From Wohlfahrtiimonas sp. (GTDB taxonomy: Bacteria > Pseudomonadota > Gammaproteobacteria > Cardiobacteriales > Wohlfahrtiimonadaceae): a DNA stretch of 23,008 bases. How positions within the stretch are numbered: position 1 is the first letter of the stretch; every line of letters starts with the position of its first letter. The DNA lies in contig JASLHB010000110.1 in NCBI GenBank assembly GCA_030149965.1, positions 1 through 23,008 of the forward strand, read 5' to 3'. This document shows, piece by piece, positions 1 to 6,940 of the stretch. The translations under genes were made by a program, and so were the position numbers. Below the pieces are notes generated by a model. It was not told the DNA's origin. It worked only from the letters and a program-made list of their open reading frames with translations, and ran no database searches.

Positions 1-13
1 CGAAGAAAACAAA

Positions 14-89
<76 letters not shown>

Positions 90-101
90 TACAAATAGAA
101 G

Positions 102-125
102 ACCCTGTTAGCGCAGGGTTTTTTA
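102..125 (+). terminator. Rho-independent terminator of tRNA-Thr
   Basis: The inverted repeat ACCCTG (102-107) / CAGGGT (114-119) has a six-base loop and runs into a T tract. It lies 12 bases after the encoded CCA of the tRNA gene, so it most likely ends the tRNA transcript and separates it from the next gene. Confidence 0.85.
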
Positions 126-195
126 TTGCCTAAAATTTAACGAATTAAGTTATTATAACCGCTATAGTATTCCAATATTTTTAAAGTGGTACACA

Positions 196-1044
196 ATGAT
201 ATTTCAGAACATGTTAAATAAGATTCGTTATAAATACTCTCACTTCAAAGTGAATCACGTTAATATCTATGGCATCCCACAAAAATATCATTTTAATAAA
301 ATTATGGATCAATACTGCATTGCAGTGCCTGACTCTACGACATTAGATGCAAATGATATAGTTTTATATTCCTGGAATATTTATAAACAAAAACTCGATA
401 ATTCTATTTCTGAGCTTTCTTATATGCTTGGCAAAGCTGATATTGTTTTACTTCAAGAAGCTAGAGAAAGCGAAACATTGATGTCCATGATTGAAAGCAA
501 TGAATTTAAAGCGATTCATGTGGTTGCTTTCAAAGATGGATATTATGCCAATGGAGTTATGACAATCAGTAAAATTGCACCGCTTCATTACATAGCACAA
601 AAATATTCAGAACCTTGGATTCGTTTCCCAAAATCAGGCTTAATCTCAACTTATCAATTATCGAATGGGCAACAGTTAATGGTTGCAAACTTCCATGCGG
701 TAAACTTTTCATTGGGTTTAAAAGACTTTATTCGTCAGCTACGTACAATCTTTGATATTTTGAAAAAACATCCTGGGCCAATCGTTTTAGGTGGTGATTT
801 CAATACTTGGCGCAAATCTCGTTATTTATATATTAAGCGCATGATAAGAGAATTGAATCTCAAAGAAATAGATTACCCTATTGATCAAAGAACTAAAGTA
901 ATGGGTAAAATTTTGGATCACATTTTTATACGTGGACTAAAAATAAAAGAAGCCAAAACATATAATATTTCGGCTTCTGATCATAATCCTATTCGTTTGA
1001 AACTGGCTTACGAACCACAAACTTCAACTGATCACGCATATTAG
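196..1044 (+). CDS. Endonuclease/exonuclease/phosphatase (EEP) family protein
   Basis: A 282-residue protein of the EEP metal-dependent phosphoesterase superfamily, the fold of exonuclease III, DNase I and the YafD-type proteins. The superfamily motifs occur in order: SWN (N61), LLQEARE (metal-binding E88), NFHAVN (H167), GGDFNTW (D201, N203), LDHIF (D241, H242) and SDHNP (D262, H263). An intact active site is therefore likely. The first 50 residues precede the domain and show no signal peptide. The family cleaves phosphodiester bonds in nucleic acids, lipids or small molecules, and the substrate cannot be read from the sequence. The start is the first ATG in frame; the upstream GTGG is only a weak ribosome site. 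The 3' end overlaps the 3' end of rdgB, which lies on the other strand, by 56 bases. Confidence 0.85.
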   Translation: MIFQNMLNKIRYKYSHFKVNHVNIYGIPQKYHFNKIMDQYCIAVPDSTTLDANDIVLYSWNIYKQKLDNSISELSYMLGKADIVLLQEARESETLMSMIESNEFKAIHVVAFKDGYYANGVMTISKIAPLHYIAQKYSEPWIRFPKSGLISTYQLSNGQQLMVANFHAVNFSLGLKDFIRQLRTIFDILKKHPGPIVLGGDFNTWRKSRYLYIKRMIRELNLKEIDYPIDQRTKVMGKILDHIFIRGLKIKEAKTYNISASDHNPIRLKLAYEPQTSTDHAY

Positions 1045-1600
1045 CCAATGCTTTAGCACGATGAGAAATTTGATTTTTCTGTGCTAATTCAAGTTCAGCC
1101 ATACTTTTATCCAAACCATCAATCAAGAAAAGTGGATCATACCCAAAACCTTCAGTTCCTTTCTCTTCTGTCAAAATTCGCCCATAAATTCGCCCTTCAG
1201 CAATTAATGGTGTTGGATCTTCTGCATAACGCACAAATGCTAAAACAGAAATAAAGAATGCAACACGATCTTTATCCGCAACACCTTCTAAGTTTTTTAA
1301 CAATAATTGGTTATTGGATTGATCATCTTTCACAGGACTATAACGTGCAGAATGAATACCAGGCGCACCTTTTAAATAAGGCACAACAATTCCAGAATCA
1401 TCCGCAATTGCAGCCATTCCGCTTTTTTTCGCAGCATGTCTTGCCTTTATTATTGCATTTTCAATGAAACTTAAACCACATTCATCAGCATCTTCTACAT
1501 TAAAATCACTTTGTGGTCGAACTGTAATATCCAATGAAGCAAAAAGTTCATTAAATTCACGGATCTTGCCAACATTATTACTTGCTAAAATTATTTCCAT
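989..1600 (-). CDS. rdgB: XTP/dITP pyrophosphatase (RdgB/Ham1 family)
   Basis: A 203-residue house-cleaning nucleotide pyrophosphatase that hydrolyses dITP, XTP and ITP to monophosphates, keeping deaminated purines out of DNA and RNA. The length is normal for the family (about 195-205). Diagnostic motifs are the N-terminal ASNNVGK nucleotide-binding loop (residues 6-12), ADDSG (66-70, catalytic and metal-binding acids), GAPGIHSARY (78-87), GFGYDP (151-156) and SHRAKAL (179-185). The start codon overlaps the stop of the upstream binding-protein gene by one base (TAATG on the minus strand), which suggests translational coupling in a two-gene operon. The C-terminal codons overlap the end of the convergent EEP gene. 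Confidence 0.97.
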   Translation of the reverse strand: MEIILASNNVGKIREFNELFASLDITVRPQSDFNVEDADECGLSFIENAIIKARHAAKKSGMAAIADDSGIVVPYLKGAPGIHSARYSPVKDDQSNNQLLLKNLEGVADKDRVAFFISVLAFVRYAEDPTPLIAEGRIYGRILTEEKGTEGFGYDPLFLIDGLDKSMAELELAQKNQISHRAKALANMRDQLKFVVRKPVSNE

Positions 1601-2364
1601 TATTCCGCACCATAAACGTCAATAGAGAAATATTGGTCTGCTACTTTTTTATAACTGCCATCCGCACGTGATTTCAAAATTGCTTCATTAAATTTTTCCA
1701 TCAATGCATCATCGCCTTTACGCAAACCAACGCCAATACCATCACCAAATACTGTTGGATCATTATAATCACCACCAACAAATTCTAAGGTTTTATCATA
1801 ACCTTTACGCAAGTATCCGTCATCTAGTGGAACGCTATCTGCAAACACTAAATCAATGCGACCCGAATCTAGATCAAAGATTGCTTCATCTAGATTACGA
1901 TAACTTCTAACATCAGCATATTTAGAAAATTCACCATTTGCGTAAGTTTCATGAATAGTTCCACTTTGAACGCCAATGGATTTACCTTTTAAAATATCTG
2001 CATTTACATCTGTATATTCACCTTTTGATGCTACGAATTTTGCAGGTGTTTGATAATATTTGTTAGTAAAATTAATGGCTTGCTTACGCTGATCAGTAAT
2101 TGACATTGACGCTAAGATCGCATCAATTTTCTTTGTATTTAAAGATGGAATCAAAGCATCAAATTCAACTTGAACAATTTCACATTTCAATTCAACTTGT
2201 TCACAGAATAACTTAGCTAAGTCTGGTTCAAATCCACCTAAGGATTTATCAGGGTTCATATAGCTAAATGGAGGATATGAGCCTTCAATCCCAATTTTTA
2301 CGGTGTCTTGAGCAAATGCTAAAGAACCTGTTAAAGCAATTCCTAATAAAACTTTCTTCAACAT
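1600..2364 (-). CDS. Amino-acid ABC transporter substrate-binding protein (ArtJ/HisJ/LAO type)
   Basis: A periplasmic type-II solute-binding protein for a polar or basic amino acid. The N terminus is a Sec signal peptide (MLKK, a hydrophobic stretch, then AFA before QDT). The mature part has the family pattern: GSYPPF near the start, GGFEPDLAKLF, then FDALIPSLNTKKIDAILASMSIT followed by QRK, whose Arg normally binds the ligand carboxylate. The C terminus carries GIGVGLRKGD. Three ATGs stand in a row (2370, 2367, 2364). The ribosome site AAGGAGA (2371-2377) leaves no spacer for the first, so I chose the third, with 6 bases; the outermost reading would add two Met. No permease or ATPase gene adjoins it, so its transporter must be encoded elsewhere. 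Arg, Lys or His is an inferred ligand. Confidence 0.9.
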   Translation of the reverse strand: MLKKVLLGIALTGSLAFAQDTVKIGIEGSYPPFSYMNPDKSLGGFEPDLAKLFCEQVELKCEIVQVEFDALIPSLNTKKIDAILASMSITDQRKQAINFTNKYYQTPAKFVASKGEYTDVNADILKGKSIGVQSGTIHETYANGEFSKYADVRSYRNLDEAIFDLDSGRIDLVFADSVPLDDGYLRKGYDKTLEFVGGDYNDPTVFGDGIGVGLRKGDDALMEKFNEAILKSRADGSYKKVADQYFSIDVYGAE

Positions 2365-2395
2365 CATCATTCTCCTTTATATTAATAACTCTTTA

Positions 2396-2424
2396 TATAT
2401 ATAGGATGATGATAGGTTTGACAA
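2396..2424 (-). promoter_or_regulatory. Predicted sigma-70 promoter of the binding-protein/rdgB operon
   Basis: On the minus strand, TTGTCA (2419-2424) and TATATA (2396-2401) are separated by 17 bases. Transcription would start near 2389, about 25 bases before the start codon. An exact DnaA box (2426-2434) lies one base upstream of the -35 element, so DnaA bound there could touch RNA polymerase. The promoter is read by eye. Confidence 0.5.
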
Positions 2425-2425
2425 G

Positions 2426-2856
2426 TTATCCACATTGCAATTAATTAATATAATAAATTCATTAAGATAACTATCTTTCTAATTGTGAATAAAAACTGTA
2501 GAACTTTTTAGATAAAATCTTAATAAAAAATAACTGTTTTTATGCACTGTATATGCAAAGACTTTTAAATAGATTTATCCACAATATTATTCACAAAGGT
2601 TTTTTATAAATTTATTTATATGTGCTTATCTTAGATATATTATTTTATATATATTAATAAATAGATGATGATAAGCACCTATTATTTATCCACAAAACTC
2701 CTTTAATATTCAAATATATCAATTGCTTACAGTAAAGTTGCATTGTTGATAACTATGTATGTAGTTAGAAGCTTAGGTTTTGGATAAATAGACTTGGCTA
2801 CTTTAAACATTTTGTCTGCAATATTATAATCAAAGTTATCCACAGCTTTATCCATG
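2426..2856. other. oriC: Candidate replication origin: DnaA-box cluster with AT-rich unwinding-like segment
   Basis: Gene-free DNA carrying many matches to the DnaA box TTATNCACA. Exact TTATCCACA lies at 2426-2434, 2575-2583, 2686-2694 and 2836-2844 (all plus strand). TTATTCACA lies at 2587-2595 (plus) and 2484-2492 (minus). TTATCCAAA, the form of an E. coli oriC R site, lies at 2779-2787 (minus). Weaker copies are TTATCAACA at 2744-2752 (minus) and TTATCCATG at 2848-2856. Boxes at 2575 and 2587 are three bases apart. The block 2596-2685 between strong boxes is about 84% A+T by my count and could be the unwinding element. Only one GATC lies nearby (2871), so an E. coli-style SeqA/Dam array is absent. 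A DnaA-titration locus like datA is the main alternative. No dnaA, dnaN or mnmG is in view. Confidence 0.72.
2622..2678. repeat. 9-bp inverted repeat bounding an AT-rich core
   Basis: GTGCTTATC at 2622-2630 is perfectly complementary to GATAAGCAC at 2670-2678. The 39 bases between them are almost only A and T apart from four G. It sits in the middle of the DnaA-box cluster, where an origin would be expected to melt. Each arm resembles part of a DnaA box (TTAT/ATAA plus CAC) but does not match the consensus. Confidence 0.55.
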
Positions 2857-3112
2857 AATGACTATAAAATGATCAATTTTGCTTGGCTGGTAAGATTAAG
2901 AAGTGTAAAATTTGAGTGTAGTGTAAATTTCACCGAAGTTTAGTATCTTAAACTCAGTGATTAATATTTAAATGAATCTTTTCCTTCCTATTGCAATATG
3001 GGGTAAAATATAGTGTTTAAGTGATAGCTAAAATTAGAATATGATTTGTTGTATTCTACGCGGTGGCAGCAGTTGACTTAGCTATTTCAATATCCTTAAG
3101 GTGAGGTAAATC
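2857..3112. other. Gene-free stretch between the DnaA-box cluster and the acidic protein gene
   Basis: No ORF, RNA gene or clear terminator is visible here. It remains AT-rich but has no further good DnaA boxes. The only element I can support is the ribosome site AAGGTGAGG (about 3098-3106) ahead of the ATG at 3113. TATAGT (3009-3014) could be a -10 element but has no convincing -35 partner. Confidence 0.5.
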
Positions 3113-3496
3113 ATGGATCAGCTTCAAATATTACAACCATTTTCAGATTGGGTTTCTGATGTGCTTGTAGAAATACCAGATGAAACGAATGCATTTGTTT
3201 TTAATCTTTATGAAGAAGAAGATGCTTATCTTGTGGATATTACAGGTACAACAGCTTATGATGATACCAATGAAAATTGGACTGAATCTATCAACTGGGA
3301 TTCTGGTGAAGAGTTATTCATTATTCCTAAAGAAAAATTTGAAGGTGATTGGGAAGATATTCATGATGCCATCGCTGAATCGTTAGAGGCTTTAATTGAA
3401 GTAGATAATGAGTTATCAGATGCATTATGTGATTCAGATGCAATTGCTATTGGATTTATTGATGGTGATCTAGAGATAATATGGCAGGCAGAATGA
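3113..3496 (+). CDS. Hypothetical, extremely acidic protein
   Basis: I do not recognise the family. The 127-residue protein has 18 Asp and 18 Glu against two Lys and no Arg, so its net charge is about -34. It has no signal peptide or membrane segment and is probably cytoplasmic. Alternating hydrophobic and aromatic residues (AFVFNLYEEEDAYLVDI, then ELFIIP, then AIAIGFIDGDLEIIW) suggest a folded mixed alpha/beta domain rather than a disordered tail. The ATG has a good ribosome site (AAGGTGAGG, about 6 bases away). The stop codon overlaps the probable ATG of the next gene (ATGA), so the two are likely co-translated. It lies just beyond the DnaA-box cluster. DNA-mimic proteins have this charge, but nothing in the sequence proves such a role. 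Confidence 0.8.
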   Translation: MDQLQILQPFSDWVSDVLVEIPDETNAFVFNLYEEEDAYLVDITGTTAYDDTNENWTESINWDSGEELFIIPKEKFEGDWEDIHDAIAESLEALIEVDNELSDALCDSDAIAIGFIDGDLEIIWQAE

Positions 3497-4695
3497 GAAA
3501 AAAAATAAAATTGTCTAAGGCAGCATTGTTATTAACACTTGGAGCTCTAATATCTGATATTAGTATTGCTGCATTGAGTGTTAGCTACGATCAGATGAGC
3601 CATCAGGAGTTGCCAGCCACAGTTTTATATCCTTTTTCTTATCAAGGCTTGGTCTCTATTAGAGAAAATAATTTCTCAAATAGCCAGAGTTATTTGCCTA
3701 AAAATTTACCTGATTATTGGGATGTCGTTGTTGTTGGTAGGGATATTCTTGAGCAAGAGTGTAAGCCGAATGGGCAATTGGAAGTTTTAGATTATGAAAA
3801 TTTTCCTCATAAAAATTTGCTAACTAGTGGCGCAATTCAACAATGTGGTGTTGGTTTTAGCGTGCAAGGAATGACATTAAGTTATGCTTTAGTGCATAAA
3901 TATGGTGTGCCACCAACGCATTGGGTGGATTTGTTTGATTTTAATCGTTTTCCAGGTAAAAGAGCTTTACCAAAACAACCTAGATATTTACTAGAGGCTG
4001 CATTATTGGCAGATGGTGTTCAGCCAAGTTATTTATATTTATTGCTCGCAACTAAAGAAGGTCAAGATAGAGCGTTCAATAAATTGGATTTAATTTATGA
4101 TGATATTCTTTGGTGGAACGATGTTAATAATTTGAAGCTATGGTTGGAACAAGGAATTGTTTCAATGTCAATTGCGCCAGATGGTGCAATGCTTTCTAAT
4201 GATGGTGTAGATACTATTGGAGTTTCAAGGCAGCAGGTAATGTATGAGATGAAATACTATGCCATTTTGAAATCATCTCAACAAAAAGATCTAGCATATT
4301 CTTTTGTTTCTTATGCAACGCAGCCTGATCAGCAATTGAAGCTGGTTAATCAACAGTATTATGGCCCAACCATTAAACAGGCTTGGCGTTTAGTTTCTCC
4401 GAGTACCGTAGAATATATTACAAATCATCCTAAGAATTTGCAGAATGGCATTTTATTAGATTACTCATTCTATGCTGAGCATGGTGCTGTACTAGAACAT
4501 AGATTTCATGAATGGCTAAAAGAGAAAGAGGCGCCTGTAAAACGAGTTTCAATGGCAAGTGATCAAAAGCCTGACATGAAAAAAACTATAGATAATGATG
4601 AAAATGAATTCTTTGGGCCAAGCTTAGAGTTGTTAGAACAAAATTTCATTGGTCCTCAACTGACTGATTTTTATGAGAATAAAGTGGTTGAGTAA
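3493..4695 (+). CDS. PotD-like extracellular solute-binding protein (orphan)
   Basis: A 400-residue periplasmic binding protein of the PotD/COG0687 (polyamine-type) family. The start at 3493 gives a classic ATGA overlap with the upstream stop and begins MRKKIKLSK, a good signal-peptide N-region; hydrophobic residues and an SIA-A cleavage site follow. An in-frame ATG at 3481 would only add MAGR. Family signatures are the WDVVVVGRDIL strand near residue 76, QCGVGFSVQGMTLSYA near 117, and a W-V-D-L-F-D/FPGKRALPKQPRYLLEAALLADGV block at about 144-176. Two Cys (90 and 118) may form a disulfide. From about residue 340 a hydrophilic tail extends past the usual family end. No ATPase or permease genes adjoin it, so whether it still serves a transporter is open. 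Confidence 0.85.
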   Translation: MRKKIKLSKAALLLTLGALISDISIAALSVSYDQMSHQELPATVLYPFSYQGLVSIRENNFSNSQSYLPKNLPDYWDVVVVGRDILEQECKPNGQLEVLDYENFPHKNLLTSGAIQQCGVGFSVQGMTLSYALVHKYGVPPTHWVDLFDFNRFPGKRALPKQPRYLLEAALLADGVQPSYLYLLLATKEGQDRAFNKLDLIYDDILWWNDVNNLKLWLEQGIVSMSIAPDGAMLSNDGVDTIGVSRQQVMYEMKYYAILKSSQQKDLAYSFVSYATQPDQQLKLVNQQYYGPTIKQAWRLVSPSTVEYITNHPKNLQNGILLDYSFYAEHGAVLEHRFHEWLKEKEAPVKRVSMASDQKPDMKKTIDNDENEFFGPSLELLEQNFIGPQLTDFYENKVVE

Positions 4696-4714
4696 GATTA
4701 ATTGTAATTAAAAT

Positions 4715-4742
4715 TTGCATTAATAGAATTTTAATGTATATT
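4715..4742 (+). promoter_or_regulatory. Predicted promoter of the initiator tRNA / rimP-nusA-infB region
   Basis: TTGCAT (4715-4720) and TATATT (4737-4742) are separated by 16 bases, placing the start near 4749, a few bases before the mature tRNA 5' end at 4757. This is a compact arrangement suited to a tRNA gene. It may also drive the downstream operon by readthrough. Read by eye. Confidence 0.5.
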
Positions 4743-4756
4743 ACTAACTTCACAGA

Positions 4757-4833
<77 letters not shown>

Positions 4834-4842
4834 AATATAATG

Positions 4843-4868
4843 AAGCCCACTTAAAAAGTGGGCTTTTT
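4843..4868 (+). terminator. Terminator/attenuator between tRNA-fMet and rimP
   Basis: A perfect 10-bp stem AAGCCCACTT (4843-4852) / AAGTGGGCTT (4856-4865) with a three-base loop is followed by a T run to 4868. It begins 9 bases after the tRNA CCA and ends 28 bases before the rimP start codon. It should release the tRNA transcript and set how much transcription continues into rimP-nusA-infB. Confidence 0.85.
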
Positions 4869-4896
4869 CGTTGCTGATCATTTTGGAGGTATTGTT

Positions 4897-5412
4897 ATGC
4901 GTAAAGATCCTTTTGGGTTAACTGAATTACTTGAGCCATCCATTACAGCGATGGGTTATACATTATGGGGCGTTGAGTTTCATGCAAACTCTGTGAATGC
5001 TCTTTTACGTATATTCATCGATAAGGAATCAGGCGTAACAGTAGAAGATTGTGCTGATGTAAGTCATCAAGTAGAAGGTCTTTTAGATGTGAATGATCCA
5101 ATTAGCACAGCCTATACTTTAGAAGTTTCATCTCCAGGTTTAGATCGTTCATTTTTCTCAATTGAACAAATGTTGGCCTATGTTGGTTCAGAAATGGATG
5201 TCCAATTGATCAGCGTAGTGAATAACCGTCGTCGATTTAAAGCTGTATTGAGCAAGATTGAAGGTGAAAACTTAACATTTTTTATTCCTAAGATTACAGG
5301 CAAAAAAGGCAAGGCTGCTAGACAAGCTGATGTCACAGAAGGCGAAGAGTTAACTGTTGATTACAGCATGCTAGATAGAATCAATCTTTCCCCAAACTTT
5401 TCGAAAAAATAA
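4897..5412 (+). CDS. rimP: Ribosome maturation factor RimP
   Basis: A 171-residue RimP needed for maturation of the 30S subunit. The family hallmark EVSSPGLDR lies in the N-terminal alpha/beta domain, and a C-terminal SH3-like domain follows (from about residue 80). I chose the ATG at 4897 because GGAGG (4885-4889) lies seven bases ahead and the protein then begins MRKDPFGL, as expected. The longer reading frame starts with a GTG inside the terminator hairpin at 4858 and is not credible. It is the first gene of rimP-nusA-infB-rbfA-truB; nusA follows after 26 bases. Confidence 0.96.
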   Translation: MRKDPFGLTELLEPSITAMGYTLWGVEFHANSVNALLRIFIDKESGVTVEDCADVSHQVEGLLDVNDPISTAYTLEVSSPGLDRSFFSIEQMLAYVGSEMDVQLISVVNNRRRFKAVLSKIEGENLTFFIPKITGKKGKAARQADVTEGEELTVDYSMLDRINLSPNFSKK

Positions 5413-5438
5413 TCGATTTATTATAGAGAACAAGAGCT

Positions 5439-6929
5439 ATGAATAATAAAGAAGTGATGACAGTTGCAGAAACAGTATCCAATGAAAAAGGCGTTTCTCG
5501 CGGAATTATTTTTGAGGCATTGGAATTAGCATTGGCAGCTGCTGCAAAGCGTTCTTACCCTGTAGAAGTTGATTTGCGTATTGAAATTGATCAAAGAACT
5601 GGTCATTATAAAACTTTCCGTCAGTGGGTTGTTGTTGCGGATGATCTACCTTTAGAAGAAAGAATGGCAACAAAACAAATTTCTTTATCAGCTGCACAAT
5701 TAGATGATCCAGAAATTGAATTGGGCGCAATTGTAGAAGATGAAGTGGATAATATTCCATTTGCACGTATTGGTGCACAAACAGCAAAACAAATTATTTA
5801 TCAAAAAATTCGTGAAGCTGAACGTAATCAAATGGCTGAATTATATAGCCAAAGATTAGGTCAGTTAGTACGTGGTACGATCAAAAAAGTTGAGCGTGGC
5901 AGTATTTATGTTGATTTAGGTGAAAATGTAGAAGCATTGTTACCAAAAGAAAATATGATTCCTCGTGAAATGTTGAAAATGGGCGATCAAGTTCGTGCGA
6001 TCCTAGAAGATATCGTTCAAGATGTTCGTGGTCCTCAAATTGTATTGTCTCGTACAACGCCAAATTTAATTAAGGCTTTATTTGAAATTGAAGTGCCTGA
6101 AATCAGCCAAGGTAGCATTGAAATTTTGAATGCAAGCCGTGATCCTGGTAGTCGTGCAAAAATTGCAGTGAAATCATTTGACCAACGTATTGATCCAGTT
6201 GGTGCATGTGTTGGTATGCGTGGTTCTCGTGTACAAAACATCACTAAAGAGTTAAATGGTGAACGTGTAGATATTATTTTATGGGATGATAACCCAATTC
6301 AATTCGTGATCAATGCGATGAGCCCAGCGGAAGTTGTATCTATTGTTGTGGATGAAGATCGACACATGATGGATATCGCAGTTGAACAAGAAAAATTATC
6401 TCAAGCGATTGGTCGTAATGGTCAAAACGTTCGTTTAGCATCAGAATTAACAGGCTGGGTGTTGAACGTAATGAGTGCTGAAGAAGCAGAAAGTAAACAA
6501 AACAAAGAATCATCTCGCATTAACGGTTTATTTGTTGATGAATTGGGTGTGGATGAGGAAGTTGCAGAAATCTTAGTTCGTGAAGGTTTCTCATCATTAG
6601 AAGAAGTTGCATATGTTCCTATTGCGGAAATGTTAGAAATTGAAGAGTTCGATGAAGAAATCGTTGAAGCACTTCGTGATGCTGCAAAAGCTGCATTAGA
6701 ATCTTATGCATCATTAAAACAAGAGTTAGGCGATAAAGCACCAAGTGCTGATTTGATTCAATTGTTGGAAGGAGATCATATCCTCGCCTATAAACTTGCT
6801 AAGAAAGGTGTAAGCTCTTTAGATGATTTGGCTGAATTAGCAGCTGATGAGTTATCAGAGATGGCGTCAATGGACGAAGAGCGTGCTAGCCAGTACATCA
6901 TGACAGCAAGAAAAAGTTGGTTCGAATAG
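5439..6929 (+). CDS. nusA: Transcription termination/antitermination factor NusA
   Basis: A 496-residue NusA, about the E. coli length (495). It binds RNA polymerase and controls pausing, Rho-independent termination and antitermination. Domains in order are the RNA-polymerase-binding N-terminal domain (about 1-130), S1 (LVRGTIKKVERGSIYVDLG, about 145-200), KH1 (VGACVGMRGSRVQNI, near 255), KH2 (LSQAIGRNGQNVRLA, near 323) and two C-terminal acidic repeats (about 365-425 and 440-496). The two repeats are typical of gammaproteobacterial NusA, where they bind the alpha subunit and relieve autoinhibition. It is co-transcribed with rimP and infB; infB begins 11 bases after its stop. Autoregulation is known for this operon in E. 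coli but not seen here directly. Confidence 0.98.
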   Translation: MNNKEVMTVAETVSNEKGVSRGIIFEALELALAAAAKRSYPVEVDLRIEIDQRTGHYKTFRQWVVVADDLPLEERMATKQISLSAAQLDDPEIELGAIVEDEVDNIPFARIGAQTAKQIIYQKIREAERNQMAELYSQRLGQLVRGTIKKVERGSIYVDLGENVEALLPKENMIPREMLKMGDQVRAILEDIVQDVRGPQIVLSRTTPNLIKALFEIEVPEISQGSIEILNASRDPGSRAKIAVKSFDQRIDPVGACVGMRGSRVQNITKELNGERVDIILWDDNPIQFVINAMSPAEVVSIVVDEDRHMMDIAVEQEKLSQAIGRNGQNVRLASELTGWVLNVMSAEEAESKQNKESSRINGLFVDELGVDEEVAEILVREGFSSLEEVAYVPIAEMLEIEEFDEEIVEALRDAAKAALESYASLKQELGDKAPSADLIQLLEGDHILAYKLAKKGVSSLDDLAELAADELSEMASMDEERASQYIMTARKSWFE

Positions 6930-6940
6930 GGGGTGGAAAT

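Noticed and set aside
2365..3112. Integration or mobile-element remnant in the long gene-free stretch
   Set aside because: No terminal repeats, transposase or integrase fragments or target duplications are visible; DnaA boxes explain the structure better.
4858..4896. Longer rimP start at a GTG
   Set aside because: It lies in the terminator hairpin and has no ribosome site; the ATG at 4897 has GGAGG seven bases upstream and gives the normal N terminus.
6917..6940. TTG start for infB inside nusA
   Set aside because: The ATG at 6941 has a strong purine-rich ribosome site and the added residues match no IF2 N terminus.
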